The notes under the pieces: model-generated
Told to the model about the DNA's origin: nothing
Seen by the model: only the letters and a program-made list of their open reading frames with translations
Database searches by the model: none
In this document: piece after piece, positions 1 through 11,006 of the stretch
Layout: each line of letters opens with the position of its first letter
Position numbering within the stretch: position 1 is the first letter of the stretch
Translations under genes and position numbers: made by a program
Source of the DNA: Glycine soja
Lineage: Eukaryota > Streptophyta > Magnoliopsida > Fabales > Fabaceae
Length of the DNA: 64,000 bases
Direction: 5' to 3'
Assembly: GCF_004193775.1 (NCBI RefSeq)
Contig: NC_041003.1
Coordinates: 40,863,611 to 40,927,610 of the forward strand

Positions 1-734
1 ATAAAGGACAGTGGCATTGGATCTCAAGGGATTACCAACAGCATAAACATGATGACCAAGGTCAAAACGACTGTGATCAACTTACCCAGCCCTTCCTATA
101 CTATGGGCTAGTAGTGTAATAGTTATACACATACATGCATGGAGGAAAATCAATTTATATCATGTTCCATAAATCATAGTGAACGTTCAAAACGTATGAG
201 TTCAACATTGCCTTCTCTTTTGCAGCAGGGTATCATAGAGATGAATAACGAGTTTGATTGATCTGTCACGTAGCTACTTCACGTGACCACTTGTCGTACT
301 CATATTTAGCATGATATGAATCTGAATTTTTATCTTGTGCCTTATCATTAAGTAAGGAATATAATTGTGTTCCAGTTAAATTGAATGTCAAATCAATGAA
401 AGGAGGGGAAAAACATTGTCTTCTGTTTCCATTTTGTCCTAACATTTTTTTGCAATCCCTATTCCCTTGTATCCCTTTCTGTTAATTAAAGCACAAAAAT
501 ATAAGGCACAACTGTCCTGAAATCCTCTGAATACGAAAATGGAGTAACTTGTTGGATTGAAAATAGTTCCATCTTCTATGTTATAGACATTGGGATCTGG
601 GAACCGCATCTCTCTAAATATCACTTTTTGATCCTCTAACTAAATGAAAATTAAATCATGACATTTAGAATGTAAATAGAAAATAAAATAAAAAGTTAAA
701 TAAAAGACGAGTAAACAAATCATTTGACCAAAAA
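1..734. other. AT-rich intergenic DNA, no gene seen
   Basis: No reading frame with recognisable protein similarity and no structured repeat was found in this stretch. The short open frames present are of the length expected by chance in AT-rich DNA. Confidence 0.6.
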
Positions 735-955
735 TATTTTAGGATAAATAGTCATTTTAGTCCTTGAATATGTAAAGCGCTAACAAATTCGTTTTCGAGA
801 GATGAAAATTCAAATTTTAGTCCCTGAACATGAAAAAGTATAATAAATCTATTCATTCGTTGTTAACTTCGTTAACAACCTATATGGAACATTCATGGTC
901 GAATTTGTGAGAGTTTTACATATTTAGGGATAAAAATGACTATTTACCCAAAATA
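735..955. mobile_element. MITE-like inverted-repeat element, copy A (~221 bp)
   Basis: The left end (TATTTTAGGATAAATAGTCA) is mirrored by the right end read on the other strand (GTATTTTGGGTAAATAGTCA). The similarity continues inward for about 50 bp on each side, through AATATGTAAA and into the ACAAATTCG-type motif. There is no coding capacity. Size and structure fit a non-autonomous DNA transposon. A related copy of almost the same length lies at 1389-1610. No target duplication was established, so the superfamily is left open. Confidence 0.6.
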
Positions 956-1388
956 CAATTTGATCTTCATCTTCCTCCATTTTCTAACTGATGCAAATAT
1001 AACATTACAATAAACACTTAAAAAATAGAAAAACAAACATAAATTAAAACAAACATAATAACAAACATAATATTGATTAACAAGTATAATATATGTCTAT
1101 TACTTTGAAATTTTTATTGTAACAACATTAGGTAATGACAAAATTAAGTTGGGTCTATTTTTTTTGTAAGGATTAACTTAATGTAGCGAATTTTTGCTTG
1201 AGTATCATGTTTTGATAGTGCAGTCACATTAAAATTTTTATAGCAATAGACAAATTTTGCTTATTAATTAATATTATGCTTATTATTATGTTTGTTCTAA
1301 CTTTATGTTTGCTTTCTTATTTTTTTTAATGCTTATTGTAATATTATGCTTACAACGGTTAAAAAAGGAGAGAAAATGAAAATTAAAT
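956..1388. other. AT-rich spacer between two related MITE copies
   Basis: No gene or RNA is recognised. The stretch is low-complexity A/T sequence separating the two foldback elements. Confidence 0.55.
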
Positions 1389-1610
1389 TATATTTTGGAT
1401 AAATAACCATTTTCGTTCATAAATGTGTAGAGCGCTTACAAATTTTTCTCGAAATGTAGCACACAAGCTCTTTCATTAACGTTAATGGATGAATAAATTT
1501 ATCGTACTTTTTTCATTTTCGGGGATTAAAATTTGAATTTTCATTTTTCGGAGATAAATTTGTCAGTTCTACACACTCAGGGACGAAAATAATTATTTAT
1601 CCAATATTTT
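1389..1610. mobile_element. MITE-like inverted-repeat element, copy B (~220 bp)
   Basis: The left end (TATTTTGGATAAATAACCA then TTTTCGTTC) matches the reverse complement of the right end (GACGAAAATAATTATTTATCC then AATATT). A shared inner motif ATGTGTAGAGC/GTGTGTAGAAC is also present. Length and terminal motifs are close to the element at 735-955, so both belong to one family. No open frame is present. Confidence 0.6.
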
Positions 1611-1930
1611 ATGAAAAAAAACTCTTTTAAAAAAATTAAAAATAAGAGACTAAGTATTTCCAAAAGTAGAACTCATTTTAAATTCTTAACCCACTTTTTA
1701 TGAGTCTGATGCTATCAAATAAGATCTAAAAATTCATATTTTTTTCTTCTAACGTATATCTCATTCTTAACTTATATTTAGTATGTGGCACAAAGTTGTT
1801 TTCTCTCCGTTTTCTTAATAAATTATTCTTACATGCAGAGGACAGCAAAGAGCACTCCAATAGTAACATTTTGGAAGAACCGGTTCTTACGTTAAGATTT
1901 AAGAACCACATCTGGAAATGGTCTAAAAAA
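1611..1930. other. AT-rich intergenic DNA, no gene seen
   Basis: Nothing coding or structured was recognised in this stretch. Confidence 0.5.
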
Positions 1931-2562
1931 ATATTGGTTATTATTTCATTGATTTCTATAGTTCTATGATTAGTATTTTTTAGTTTTTATGATTTGAAAG
2001 TGAATTTTTTAGTTTTTATAGTTTATATTTTAATTCTTTTTTAGTCTCTATAGTTTAAAAGTGATTTTTTTAGTCGTAATCTGTATTTTAATTAATTTTT
2101 AATTCCTATAATTTAAAAGTGATTTTTTTAGTCTTTATAATTTGTATTTTAATTATCATTTATTTCTTACTAAAAAATATATAAAAATAATTAGTTACAA
2201 ATTAGTTATAAATTATTAACTATTTTTTTATTACAAATTATCTTATGATAAATTAGTTATAAATTATTTATTAATATTTTTGTAATTAATTATAATTGAT
2301 AATATTATTCATATTTTGATGGTAAAGACTAACAGGAAATTAAAATATAAAATATAAGGACTAAAAAAATTAGTTTTAAACTATAGAGATTAAAAAAAAT
2401 TAAAATATAAATTATAAGGAGTAAAAAAACACTTTCAAATTAAAAGAACTAAAAGAGAATTAAAATATAAATTATAGAAATTAAAAAAATTACTTTAAAA
2501 TTATATGAATTAAAAGATACAAATGATGAAACTGTAAGATGAAATGATTAATTAAACCTAAA
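1931..2562. repeat. Long foldback repeat, copy 1 (two arms plus core)
   Basis: The left arm consists of repeated units of the form TAGTTTTTATAGTTTAAAAG. The right arm holds their reverse complements (for example ACTAAAAAAATTAGTTTTAAACTATAG). A core around 2181-2325 containing ATAATTAGTTACAAATTAG separates the arms. The same core with a single arm recurs at 30350-30755, so this is a dispersed family. No coding sequence is visible. Arm boundaries are approximate. Confidence 0.6.
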
Positions 2563-3312
2563 ATATTTTATAACTTTTTTAAGGATAAAAACTTGATTAA
2601 ACCAATAAAAAATAACTTCTTACGGTTTTTAAGGATAAATAATTATTTCTTCTTATTTTTTAATACGGATGAGAGGGACGCATGCTTGAGGAGTAAGCAT
2701 CAAGATATTTTAAATTAGAGTAGATTATAGGAGATGTGAGATACACATGATATTCATACTATTTTTTCCCTCTATTTTCTCCTTATCTTCTCTATTTTTC
2801 TCCCACCAAAAGGAGAGGTAGTGACTCCTATGACCAATGAATTTAGTTTTATCTCTTAACTAATATCTGATCCTGGTAGATATATTCTTTATCTGTTTTT
2901 TTTTATAAAGAAATGTGATAATTATCTGCTGAAGTCATTAAGTCAAGATAATCATGCATCAAATAAGTTTGGAGGAATATCTAAAAAAAAACAAATGAAT
3001 AATAAAAACGGACTTTCTAGGTATTATGGGCCGGTATTGGCCCAATATCTATATAGAACAATAATAAACAAGCACAAATTAACTTCAGCACATATTACTT
3101 TTAATTAAGAAAAATATTAAGACAAACTGTATTTAGTATTTGAAAATCTAGGTTTTTCGTTTAAATTATTTGATGAAACAATCAATCATTATTTGAAATA
3201 GATTAATTTAATTAGAAAATAGTAACAATTATGTAAGACACACACATGACATGCACACATAAATAATTGAACTCTTTCTCTATAGTGTTGGAAAACCTAA
3301 AAAATCTATTGA
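2563..3312. other. AT-rich intergenic DNA 5' of the LINE
   Basis: No gene is recognised. The untranslated leader of the LINE may begin within the last ~100 bases, but no 5' boundary or target duplication could be fixed. Confidence 0.5.
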
Positions 3313-4136
3313 ATGGAGGTAGAGGAAGAAAGCTCTGCTAGGGTTTTTGGAGTTTATTCGAAAGAGGAGGATGATCTCCTTTCACGGAGTAATAGAAAAG
3401 TTAAAAGGAAAGCTGAGGAGGGAGATGATGATGGAGTGATGGAGGCAGAAAAGGGAGAAGAAATACAGAAAAAGGATTTGTATATGAAGAAGCTATTGAC
3501 TAAAGAGGGTGCAATGCCTTTCTCTGCATTTGATGGAGGGTGGAGTCACAGAAGGAGGTGAAGGAGAAACAGGCCTATAATAAGAATAATTTCTATAACG
3601 GGCCAAGTCTGAAGGAGGGAGCTTGATCTAATGAGACCAAAAAAGTCTCGAAAACTAACAATAACTAGAAGACTTCATCGAGAAAGTCTAAGAAGAATGG
3701 AAAAAGTGTAAACACAAAAAGGGCTAACGCAGATAAGACGAGGAGCATCGTTGGAGTGTCCAATCATGATAACACAGAGGGTTTAAATATGATTCACATG
3801 CTTCAGGAAATAGGAGCTGGTTTTCTTGGTGACAAGAATGGCTATAACCCAGGGGAGAAAGTCGTGGCTATGCCTGATGCAGAAACTCTCGAATTTGTGC
3901 AAAATCAAAAGAAAGGTCCTTTGAAAGGAGGGTCTTCATCTACTTCTCCAGATTCGACGAAGTTGGAAGAACCAGAGGTTCGTTTTGTGGAGAATATAAC
4001 AAACATGGAAACTGAAATCCAAGTTGAGGATCAGAAAACCAGCGCAATAATTGATGTGAATAATGAAGCTTTGGGGGAGGTTAATGCCTCAAGTTCGTCT
4101 GGCCTTTCAGAGGCAAACAATCAAATGCTGTATTAA
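3313..4136 (+). pseudogene. LINE ORF1 (nucleic-acid-binding protein), internally deleted
   Basis: The first open piece (3313-3561) has the N-terminal pattern of plant L1 ORF1: an acidic start, the NRKVKRK basic patch, then acidic residues and a KKLL segment. The second open piece (3756-4136) resembles the Ser/Glu-rich C-terminal tail. The DUF4283-type RNA-binding region and CCHC knuckle expected between them are missing, and the frame is broken between 3561 and 3756. The stop TAA (4134-4136) shares a base with the ATG of ORF2. ORF1 proteins of this class bind element RNA; this one is surely non-functional. Confidence 0.7.
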
Positions 4137-7100
4137 TGAATGTAATTTCGTGGATTTGTCGAGGGGCAAATTCGCGAGGTTTTAGTGTTCTCATTAAGGA
4201 TATTAGTAGGGAATATGAATCATCTTTGATTTTCCTGATTGAAACTCATGCAGATGCTTCTGCTGCAGATCGTGTGATTGACCGTTTAGGTTTTGATAAG
4301 AGCTTTGTTGTGAATGCTAGAGGCCACTCAGGCGGTTTATGGTGTTTGTGGAAAGCTAGTTGCTGGAATGTGGAGATTATTAGTAGTGGAGTCCAGTATG
4401 TTCATATGAAGTTGGATGGAAATTGCAAGCAAAGTGGTCCTTGACAGTGCTGCACGAGAGTCCAAATTTTCAAAAGAGGAAAGCTCTTTGGGAAGTTTTG
4501 AGTAATATTGCAGAAACGGTCATTGAAGCATGGCCTATTATGGGGGATTTTAATACAATCCTAAATGATATGGACTGGGTTGGTTGCTCGACCAATCCCT
4601 CATGGAGAGGAGCAAATGATTTCCAGCAGTTTATCAGTGACTGTAACTTGATAGATGTTGGATTCCAGGGTCCGGCTTTTACCTGGGGGAGAGGAAATTT
4701 GTTGGAGAGGCTTGATCGTGTCCTGTTCAACTTGGCGTATTATTCAACATGCTTTGGTACTTCACTCACCGTTTTTTGTAAATCAGACCATAGGGCACTA
4801 TTGATTAAAATGACTCCGCACAAGAGAGTGAGTAAGAGAAAGAGGCCATTTTGTTTTGTTGCTACATGGATAACTCTCTCAGATTTCCAAACTTTTATTA
4901 AGAGAGCTTGGAAGAAAGGTATAAATTGGGTAGAGAGAATTGGTGGGCTTCATCAAGAATTACGTAATTGGAACAAAACTGTTTTTGGTGATATTTTCAG
5001 GAAAAAGCAAAAACTCATCTGTAACCTTCAGTCCATCTCCCAAAAGCTATCTAGAAGTGGGCTGATAGAGTTGGAAGAGACACAGCTACATATTTGGGAG
5101 CAGTACCGGGATGCTTTGAGGCAAGAAGAACTCCTTTGGTACTAGAGATCTCGTGCAAAATGGATATCTTTGGGAGAAAAAAACACGAGGTATTTTCCTG
5201 GTGTTACAACTATTAGGCGAAGGCATAACACATATGAAGCAATTCAAGATGTAGATGGTATTTGGGTGGCAAATGATGGTGATCTTGAAAGGTTGGTAAC
5301 CGAGTATTTCTCCAATCTGTTTTATGACATCATGCATTTTGTTCCTTACTGCATACATGGAGCTTTTCCCCATCTATCCGAAAACAATTTTGATATGTTT
5401 AAAGATAGAGTAATGTCGGAGGGAGCTAGACTAGGAAAGATTTATTTTCTATGGAAAATTTCAAAGCTCCAGGTGAGGATGGATTTCAAGCGGTTTTTTT
5501 TTTATTAAAGCCAATGGAATATTGTGGGGGAGGATCTCTGCAACCTTATTAAATCTGTTTTCGAGAATCTCATTAAGATTGAAACTATTAACAATATGTT
5601 TATTGCCCTCATCCCCAAGGTGGAGCCGGTAACATTCATGAAGCATTTTTGCCCAATAAGTCTATGTAATGTATCTTATAACATTTTGTCAAAGATAATT
5701 ACATTGAGACTTAGAAGGGAAATGGAGGAATTGGTTAACCCCTGCCTGAGTAGCTTTATTCCAAACAGAAGAATGGGGGATAATGTAATCATTGCGCAAG
5801 AAGTGATTCATTCAATGAAGCATAAGAAAGGCAATAGTGGATGGATGGCTATAAAAGTAGACTTGGAAAAAGTTTATAACAGATTGAAGTGGAGATTTGT
5901 GACAGATACTTTGAAGGACATCGTTTTCCATGAGAAATTTATCCATCTAATTCATTATAGTATCTCATCATCACGGGAACAAATTTTATGGAACGGGGAA
6001 GCTCTTGAGAGGTTCAAGCCATACAAAGGTGTTAGACAAGGTGATCCGATATCACCTTACCTTTTTGTTTTATGTATAGAGTGTTTGTTCCATTTGATTA
6101 ACTTTGTAGTGGATCAAAAAGCTTGGACGACTCCAATTCAGTTGGCTAGAGGTGGGCCAAAGCTATCTCATCTGGCATTCACGGATGACCTGTTGTTATT
6201 TTCAGAAGCATCTATTTCTCAAGCTAACACGATTAAAAAAGTGTTGGATACCTTTTGTGCTAGCTCAGGCCAAAAAGTTAATTATGAAAAAACCAGGATT
6301 TATTTTTTGGGTAATGTTCACTGGCTGAACAGAAATTTGATTGTGCAGCAACTGGGTTATCAGGGAACTCCGGATCTGGGCAAGTATTTGGGAGTGCCTC
6401 TTCATCATCAAAAGGCAAATGCTCAGAGTTTCCGTTTCATCATTGATAAATTGGAACAACGTTTGAGCTGTTGGAAAGATAAGAGTTTGTCATTCGCTGG
6501 ACGTTTAACTCTTAATAAAGTTGTTATACAGGCCATGCCAACATACATAATGCAAACTAATTCTATTCCAGAATCAGTGTGCAAGGATATTGTTAAGTAT
6601 CGAAACTTCATATGGGGAGATAGTCAAAATTCGAGGAAGGTTCATTGGTTGAATAAGAAGGATACGTGCAAACCGAAAAAATATGGCAGTCTTGGTACAA
6701 GAATGGCGAGTACTATGAATCAAGCTTGTATGCTGAAAGCTGGATGGAATTTGTGCACAAAACCAAATGATTTATAGGTTCGTGTGATTAGATCAAAATA
6801 TAAGTGTGGGTATGATACACTTCCAGTGATTAGCTCCAACATACCGAGTTCTAATTTCTGACGTGGTATGGTTAATTTGTTGGGATAAGTTGATACCTAA
6901 TGTGAGATGGGTTATTGGTAATGGTAGATCAACTCGGTTCTGGTCTGATAATTGGGTGTCAGGAGTAGGGAAGTTGTCTGAGATTTGTAATTCAGGAAAT
7001 CAGCAAGGTCATGATGAGCGTGAATGTTTCTTTATTAACAATAAAGGATAGTGGGATGTGGAGCGTCTCATGTCTGAATTATAGCCTCATATTATTGATA

Positions 7101-8236
7101 TAATTCGAAATTTGGCACCTCCTTTAGGCTCTAATCCTCCAGATTATATTGTTTGGAATACTAATTCTGATGGAGTGTTCACGATTTGTGAAGCTTGTAC
7201 TCAGCTTGCTAAGGAGCTTAGAGACTCAGATATCAGATTGTTCGATTTTGTGTGGAGGTGGAATGGGCCACAACATATAAGGATTATTCTTTGGAAGATT
7301 GCGAAAGGAATCCTTCCAAGGAATGGGCTTATAGGTCACAGACACATGGCACTAGACATTTTGTTCCCACTTTGTCATGATAAACAGGAAACAACTCTAC
7401 ATTGTCTTAGAGATTGTAGTTGGGTATGTCAAGTCAGGAGTAATCTCTGGTATGGAAATATGCCTGCTGTTTTTTTTTTTTTCAAGATAACCTTTGTCAG
7501 TGGTTGGAACTTAATCTAAGAGGAGGCTACCTTGGAAGAGCAGATAACTGGAGTGTGCTATTCGGAGTGGCTTTGGATCGAATTTGGTGGAGAAGGAACA
7601 GTTTCGTTTTTAAACACACCTAGCAATCTATGCAGGGTTTGGTAGGAAGTACTCGTGATTTTGCAAATGAGATTGTCAAAGCACAAAACGAAGGGGTTAT
7701 TCTTCAAAAGTTCGATAACTCCTTGCAAACTGATAGTCATGGGATTTGGAATTATTAAACTGAACTATGACGCAACGTCCATCCAAGGTGATCTGTTTGT
7801 TGCTTGCGGTGGGTTGATTCGAGATGATCATGACAATTTCATTCATGATTTTTCTCAAAGAATAGGCCGATGTTCGATTGTTGAGGTTGAGCTTTGGTCG
7901 ATTTTATATGGTATGAGGTTGGTGGCTGATAGACACATGAAAAAGGTTATTGTGGAGTCTGATTCTTTGGCAGCAATTAATCTAATTCATGAAGGTTGTC
8001 CGACTTTGCATCCGTGCTTTGGAATAGTGGAAGAGATCAAGAACCTATATAATGAATTTGAGCATTGCAGCTGCAGACATATTCTCAGGGAAGCTAATAT
8101 ACTTGCTAATACGTTCGCGAAACATGGTTTATCTATAAGTATTGATTGTCAATTCTTTTGTAACGTTCCAACTTTTGCTTTGGACCCTTTTCAGGGTGAT
8201 GTTAGTTGTATCTTTGGTCAATTGACTCTTAACTGA
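4136..8236 (+). pseudogene. LINE ORF2: endonuclease, reverse transcriptase, RNase H (broken)
   Basis: The endonuclease (about 4136-4810) shows WICRG, IETH, GGLW, GDFN, FTWGRG, ERLDR and SDH motifs. A frame change lies near 4423-4444 and a TAG at 5143. The reverse transcriptase (about 5440-6400) shows APGEDGF (displaced frame), KVDLEKVYNRLKW, GVRQGDPISPYLF and the catalytic motif as FTDD. The usual Asp of the DLEKAYD motif is Asn here. Two compensating frame changes flank a T-run at 5494-5503, followed by TAA at 5506. TAG at 6775 and TGA near 6859 interrupt the next part; 6863-7519 holds RWVIGNG, FWSDNW and a zf-RVT-like segment. RNase H (7655-8236) ends with LREANILANTFAKHG and a natural stop. 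Several stops look like TGG or CAG/CAA hit by transitions. Confidence 0.85.
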
Positions 8237-8372
8237 GTTCCCAGGGCATTCATAAAATAAAAAATAAAAAGTGTGATTAAAAACACTAATTCAATATCAG
8301 TTTTTAAATTTATTGAAAGTATAACACTTTTTTGTAGTGTTGAAGAAAAGACGGATAGTATAAACTTGATTA

Positions 8373-8823
8373 TGATGGAATTTTCAGATGGGTCCACGTT
8401 CTCTTTGGATTGTTTTTTCCCGTTGTAGTTTTTTCGGGAATTTGTTAATCTGGTTCATTTTTCTCTCACGTTCAACCCTTATCTTTGTTACGTTTAGTAA
8501 CAAACTTACGTCCTTATCCTCAAACTCACGTTCTGATATAAATTGGTTGAGATCTGTGATGGACAGACTCTATAAATAGGATGAGGTGCTCTCAGTTTTG
8601 TATCACCAAGCCTACTTCTCTATTCAAAAAAATACATCATTTATTCAGAGTGAGTAAAGGTCTGGAAAAACAAAACTGCCTTCGGGTTTGTTCTTGCGTC
8701 GTTTTGTGTTTGATTTGTAATGGCTGGAGGTACGCTTGTGCTTTTTTTTTTTAGCTTCTGCTATTGATCTAAATATGGCTTGAATTCATTTGCATGTTTA
8801 GATCAATATGTATAAATTTTATA
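8373..8823 (+). repeat. 5' LTR of the deleted copia element (451 bp)
   Basis: It begins TGATGGAATTTTCAG and ends TTTATA; the partner LTR ends TTTACA, so the terminal CA has mutated to TA. It contains a clear TATA box, CTATAAATAGG near 8571, conserved in both LTRs and therefore the likely element promoter. Confidence 0.85.
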
Positions 8824-8825
8824 TT

Positions 8826-8837
8826 TGGTATCAGAGC
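8826..8837 (+). promoter_or_regulatory. Primer-binding site for initiator tRNA-Met
   Basis: TGGTATCAGAGC follows the 5' LTR after a 2-nt gap. It is the standard complement of the 3' end of plant initiator methionine tRNA used to prime copia reverse transcription. Confidence 0.9.
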
Positions 8838-9771
8838 GTTAAAATGCCTCTACCTTGCTTCTATTTTGGTATTATATGGAGTAACGTTGTTCTGTTCTGT
8901 TTAATATGGAAAGAAAAGTAGAGAACAAAGATGAACAGTGTAATGATCATTTAGACTAAGGTACAATACGACATCGTTGAAAGCGTAACCTTTTATATAT
9001 TAAAATAAAATAAAAAAGGAAAGAAGATTCTGGATCCTCTCCTTTTTGAAAACGAGTTTAATATTCTAAATATGAAAAGCGTAAACTTTTGAAAGTGTAA
9101 ACTTACATATTAGTGTGTTTGAATTATTTATTAAGATTAATTGTATGTTTATTTTGGTATTTAAGCATGCAATATTAAGCTAAATAATTTATGCACATTA
9201 AATTTAATGGTTAAGAGCTTATATGTTTTAAATATTGGATAATCATATGCATATATTATTTATTTACTTTTGAAGTTTTGTGTATACGATTTTATGATTT
9301 TATACATGCGAAGTTATCTTGAATATTTATATGCAATGTTATTCAATTTATTTACATTATTTAGAATATTATGTAAATATTTAGCTCTTATTAAGAATTA
9401 ATGTTAAGTGATTAATATGATTTAATTAATTAAAGAATAGCCACATCATCTTTAATTGATTAGGTTTATATATTAAGTATAAAAAAATCACATTTAAAAA
9501 CATTGGTTGTGATTAATCATATTTAATGTGATAAAATATATCCACAAAAATTTTGTTATGTTTGTATGATTAATTAGAATAAAATATCATGTTATATTTC
9601 TTAATTTACCCACAAGAATTGAGAAAAAGGAACATAATTTGATAATTTTATCATAAGTATGAATCTAATTGAGTAGGATTTTGGCCCACCGGTAAGTTGT
9701 ATGTCACTAGGTTCATGAACTAATACATATTTTACATTAGTAAAACATGACAATTTATTGAGTCTCAAATT

Positions 9772-10308
9772 ATGAATAATGAGAATGTATTCTTGAACTT
9801 TGCAGTTAATCAATCTATAAACATTTCTGATATTAAGTGTGATATTTCCAAATTGAAAAGGGACAATTATAAGGTTTGGAGGGAGAGAATTCTCCTTCAT
9901 TTAGGTTGGATGGATATTGACTATGCTATTAGGAAAGACGAGTCGCCAGGCATTATTGAAACTAGCACTCTAGACGCTGTTGATCTTTATGAAAAGTGGG
10001 AGAGATCTAATCATTTTTCCGTAATGTTCATAAAGACTAATATATCTGCTAGTATTCGTAGTTCCGTTGATCAGCATGAAAAAGTCAAGGATCTTTTGAA
10101 GGCCATTGATGATCAGTTTATTACATCTGATAAGGCCCTTGCCAGCACCCTTATAATGCAGTTCTCATCCTTAAAGCTCCAAGGGATAAGGGGTGTACGT
10201 GATCACATCATGCGCATGAGGGATATAGTGGTTCAACTAAAAGTCTTGGAGGTTACCATGTCTGATTCTTTCCTAGTACACTATATTTTGTGTACTCTGC
10301 CCTTGTGA
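9772..10308 (+). pseudogene. Copia gag fragment (UBN2-type)
   Basis: The 178-residue frame starts in the Gag N-terminus (NISDIKCDISKLKRDNYKVW, then RILLHLGWMDIDYAI) and runs through the UBN2-type capsid region (residues about 60-170) with SLKLQG, DHIMRMRDI and DSFLVHYILCTLP. It then stops abruptly at TGA 10306. The zinc knuckle and protease that should follow are missing. Intact Gag assembles the cytoplasmic particle; this fragment cannot. Confidence 0.8.
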
Positions 10309-10490
10309 ATGAGGAATCCTCTATGTTGTGGCACAGTGGATTAGGACACATCTCTATCGAGAGAATTAAGAAATTGGTAAATGAAGGAGTACTTAGTACT
10401 TTGGATTTTGCTGATTTCAAGACTTGTGTGAATTGCATTAAGGGTAAACAAACTAACAAGTCTAAAAAGGGTGCAAAGAGGAGCTATCGC
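10299..10490 (+). pseudogene. Copia GAG-pre-integrase fragment
   Basis: The frame reading ALVNEESSMLWHSGLGHIS, then RIKKLVNEGVL and CVNCIKGKQTNKSKK is the GAG-pre-integrase segment with its His/Cys zinc-binding residues. It overlaps the end of the gag piece in a different frame, so a deletion joined the two out of frame. After about 10490 the sequence jumps to the 3' end of the element, a second deletion that removed integrase through RNase H. Confidence 0.75.
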
Positions 10491-10544
10491 CATGACTCAT
10501 ATATTATGTTTCTTGTTATGGTTGATGTTGAGTTAAATGGACCA

Positions 10545-10554
10545 AGTGAGAGAA
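10545..10554 (+). promoter_or_regulatory. Polypurine tract of the deleted copia element
   Basis: AGTGAGAGAA directly precedes the TG start of the 3' LTR. It is the expected site of plus-strand priming. Confidence 0.7.
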
Positions 10555-11001
10555 TGATGAAATTTTCGGATGGGTCCACGTTCTCTTTGGACTGTTTTTT
10601 TTTTGTTGCAATTTTTTTAGGAATTTGTTTTCAAAATTTGGTTCATTTTCCTCTCACGTTTAACCCTTATCTCTACCACTAACAAACTCACATCCCTATC
10701 CTTAAACCCACGCTCTGATACAAATTGATTGAGATCTGTGATGGACAGACTCTATAAATAGGATGAGGTGCTCTTGGTTTTATATCACCAAACCTACTTC
10801 TCTATTCAAAAAAATACATCATCTATTCAGAGTGAGTAAGGGTCTAAACAAATAAAGTTGCCTTCGGGTTCGTGCTTGCACCGCTTCGTGTTTGATTTGC
10901 AATGACTGGAGGTACGCTTGTACTTTTTATAGCTTTTGTTGTTGATCTGAATATGGCTTGAATTCATTTGCATGTTTAGATCAGTATGTATATACTTTAC
11001 A
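10555..11001 (+). repeat. 3' LTR of the deleted copia element (447 bp)
   Basis: It starts TGATGAAATTTTCGG and ends CTTTACA. It aligns along its whole length with 8373-8823, including the TATA box CTATAAATAGG. Confidence 0.85.
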
Positions 11002-11006
11002 GACTA

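Larger units (their letters stand above)
3313..8272 (+). mobile_element. Degenerate L1-type non-LTR retrotransposon (LINE)
   Basis: The order is ORF1, apurinic-type endonuclease, reverse transcriptase, zinc-binding reverse-transcriptase-associated region, then an RNase H-like domain. This is the standard plant L1 order. An A-rich tail (AAAATAAAAAATAAAAAG, about 8255-8272) follows the last stop and marks the 3' end. The element is about 5 kb, near full length, but ORF1 has lost its middle part and ORF2 carries frame changes and stops. It cannot make its own replication protein. No target duplication was found. Confidence 0.85.
8373..11001 (+). mobile_element. Non-autonomous copia-type LTR retrotransposon, internally deleted
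   Basis: Two direct ~450-bp LTRs bound a 1.7-kb interior. A primer-binding site lies 2 nt inside the left LTR and a purine tract abuts the right one. Flanking 5-mers are GATTA (8368-8372) and GACTA (11002-11006), a target duplication with one mismatch. The interior keeps part of gag and the GAG-pre-integrase region. Integrase, reverse transcriptase and RNase H are gone. By eye the LTRs differ at roughly one position in ten, so the insertion is clearly older than the copia at 22772-28156. Mobilisation would need proteins from another element. Confidence 0.85.
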
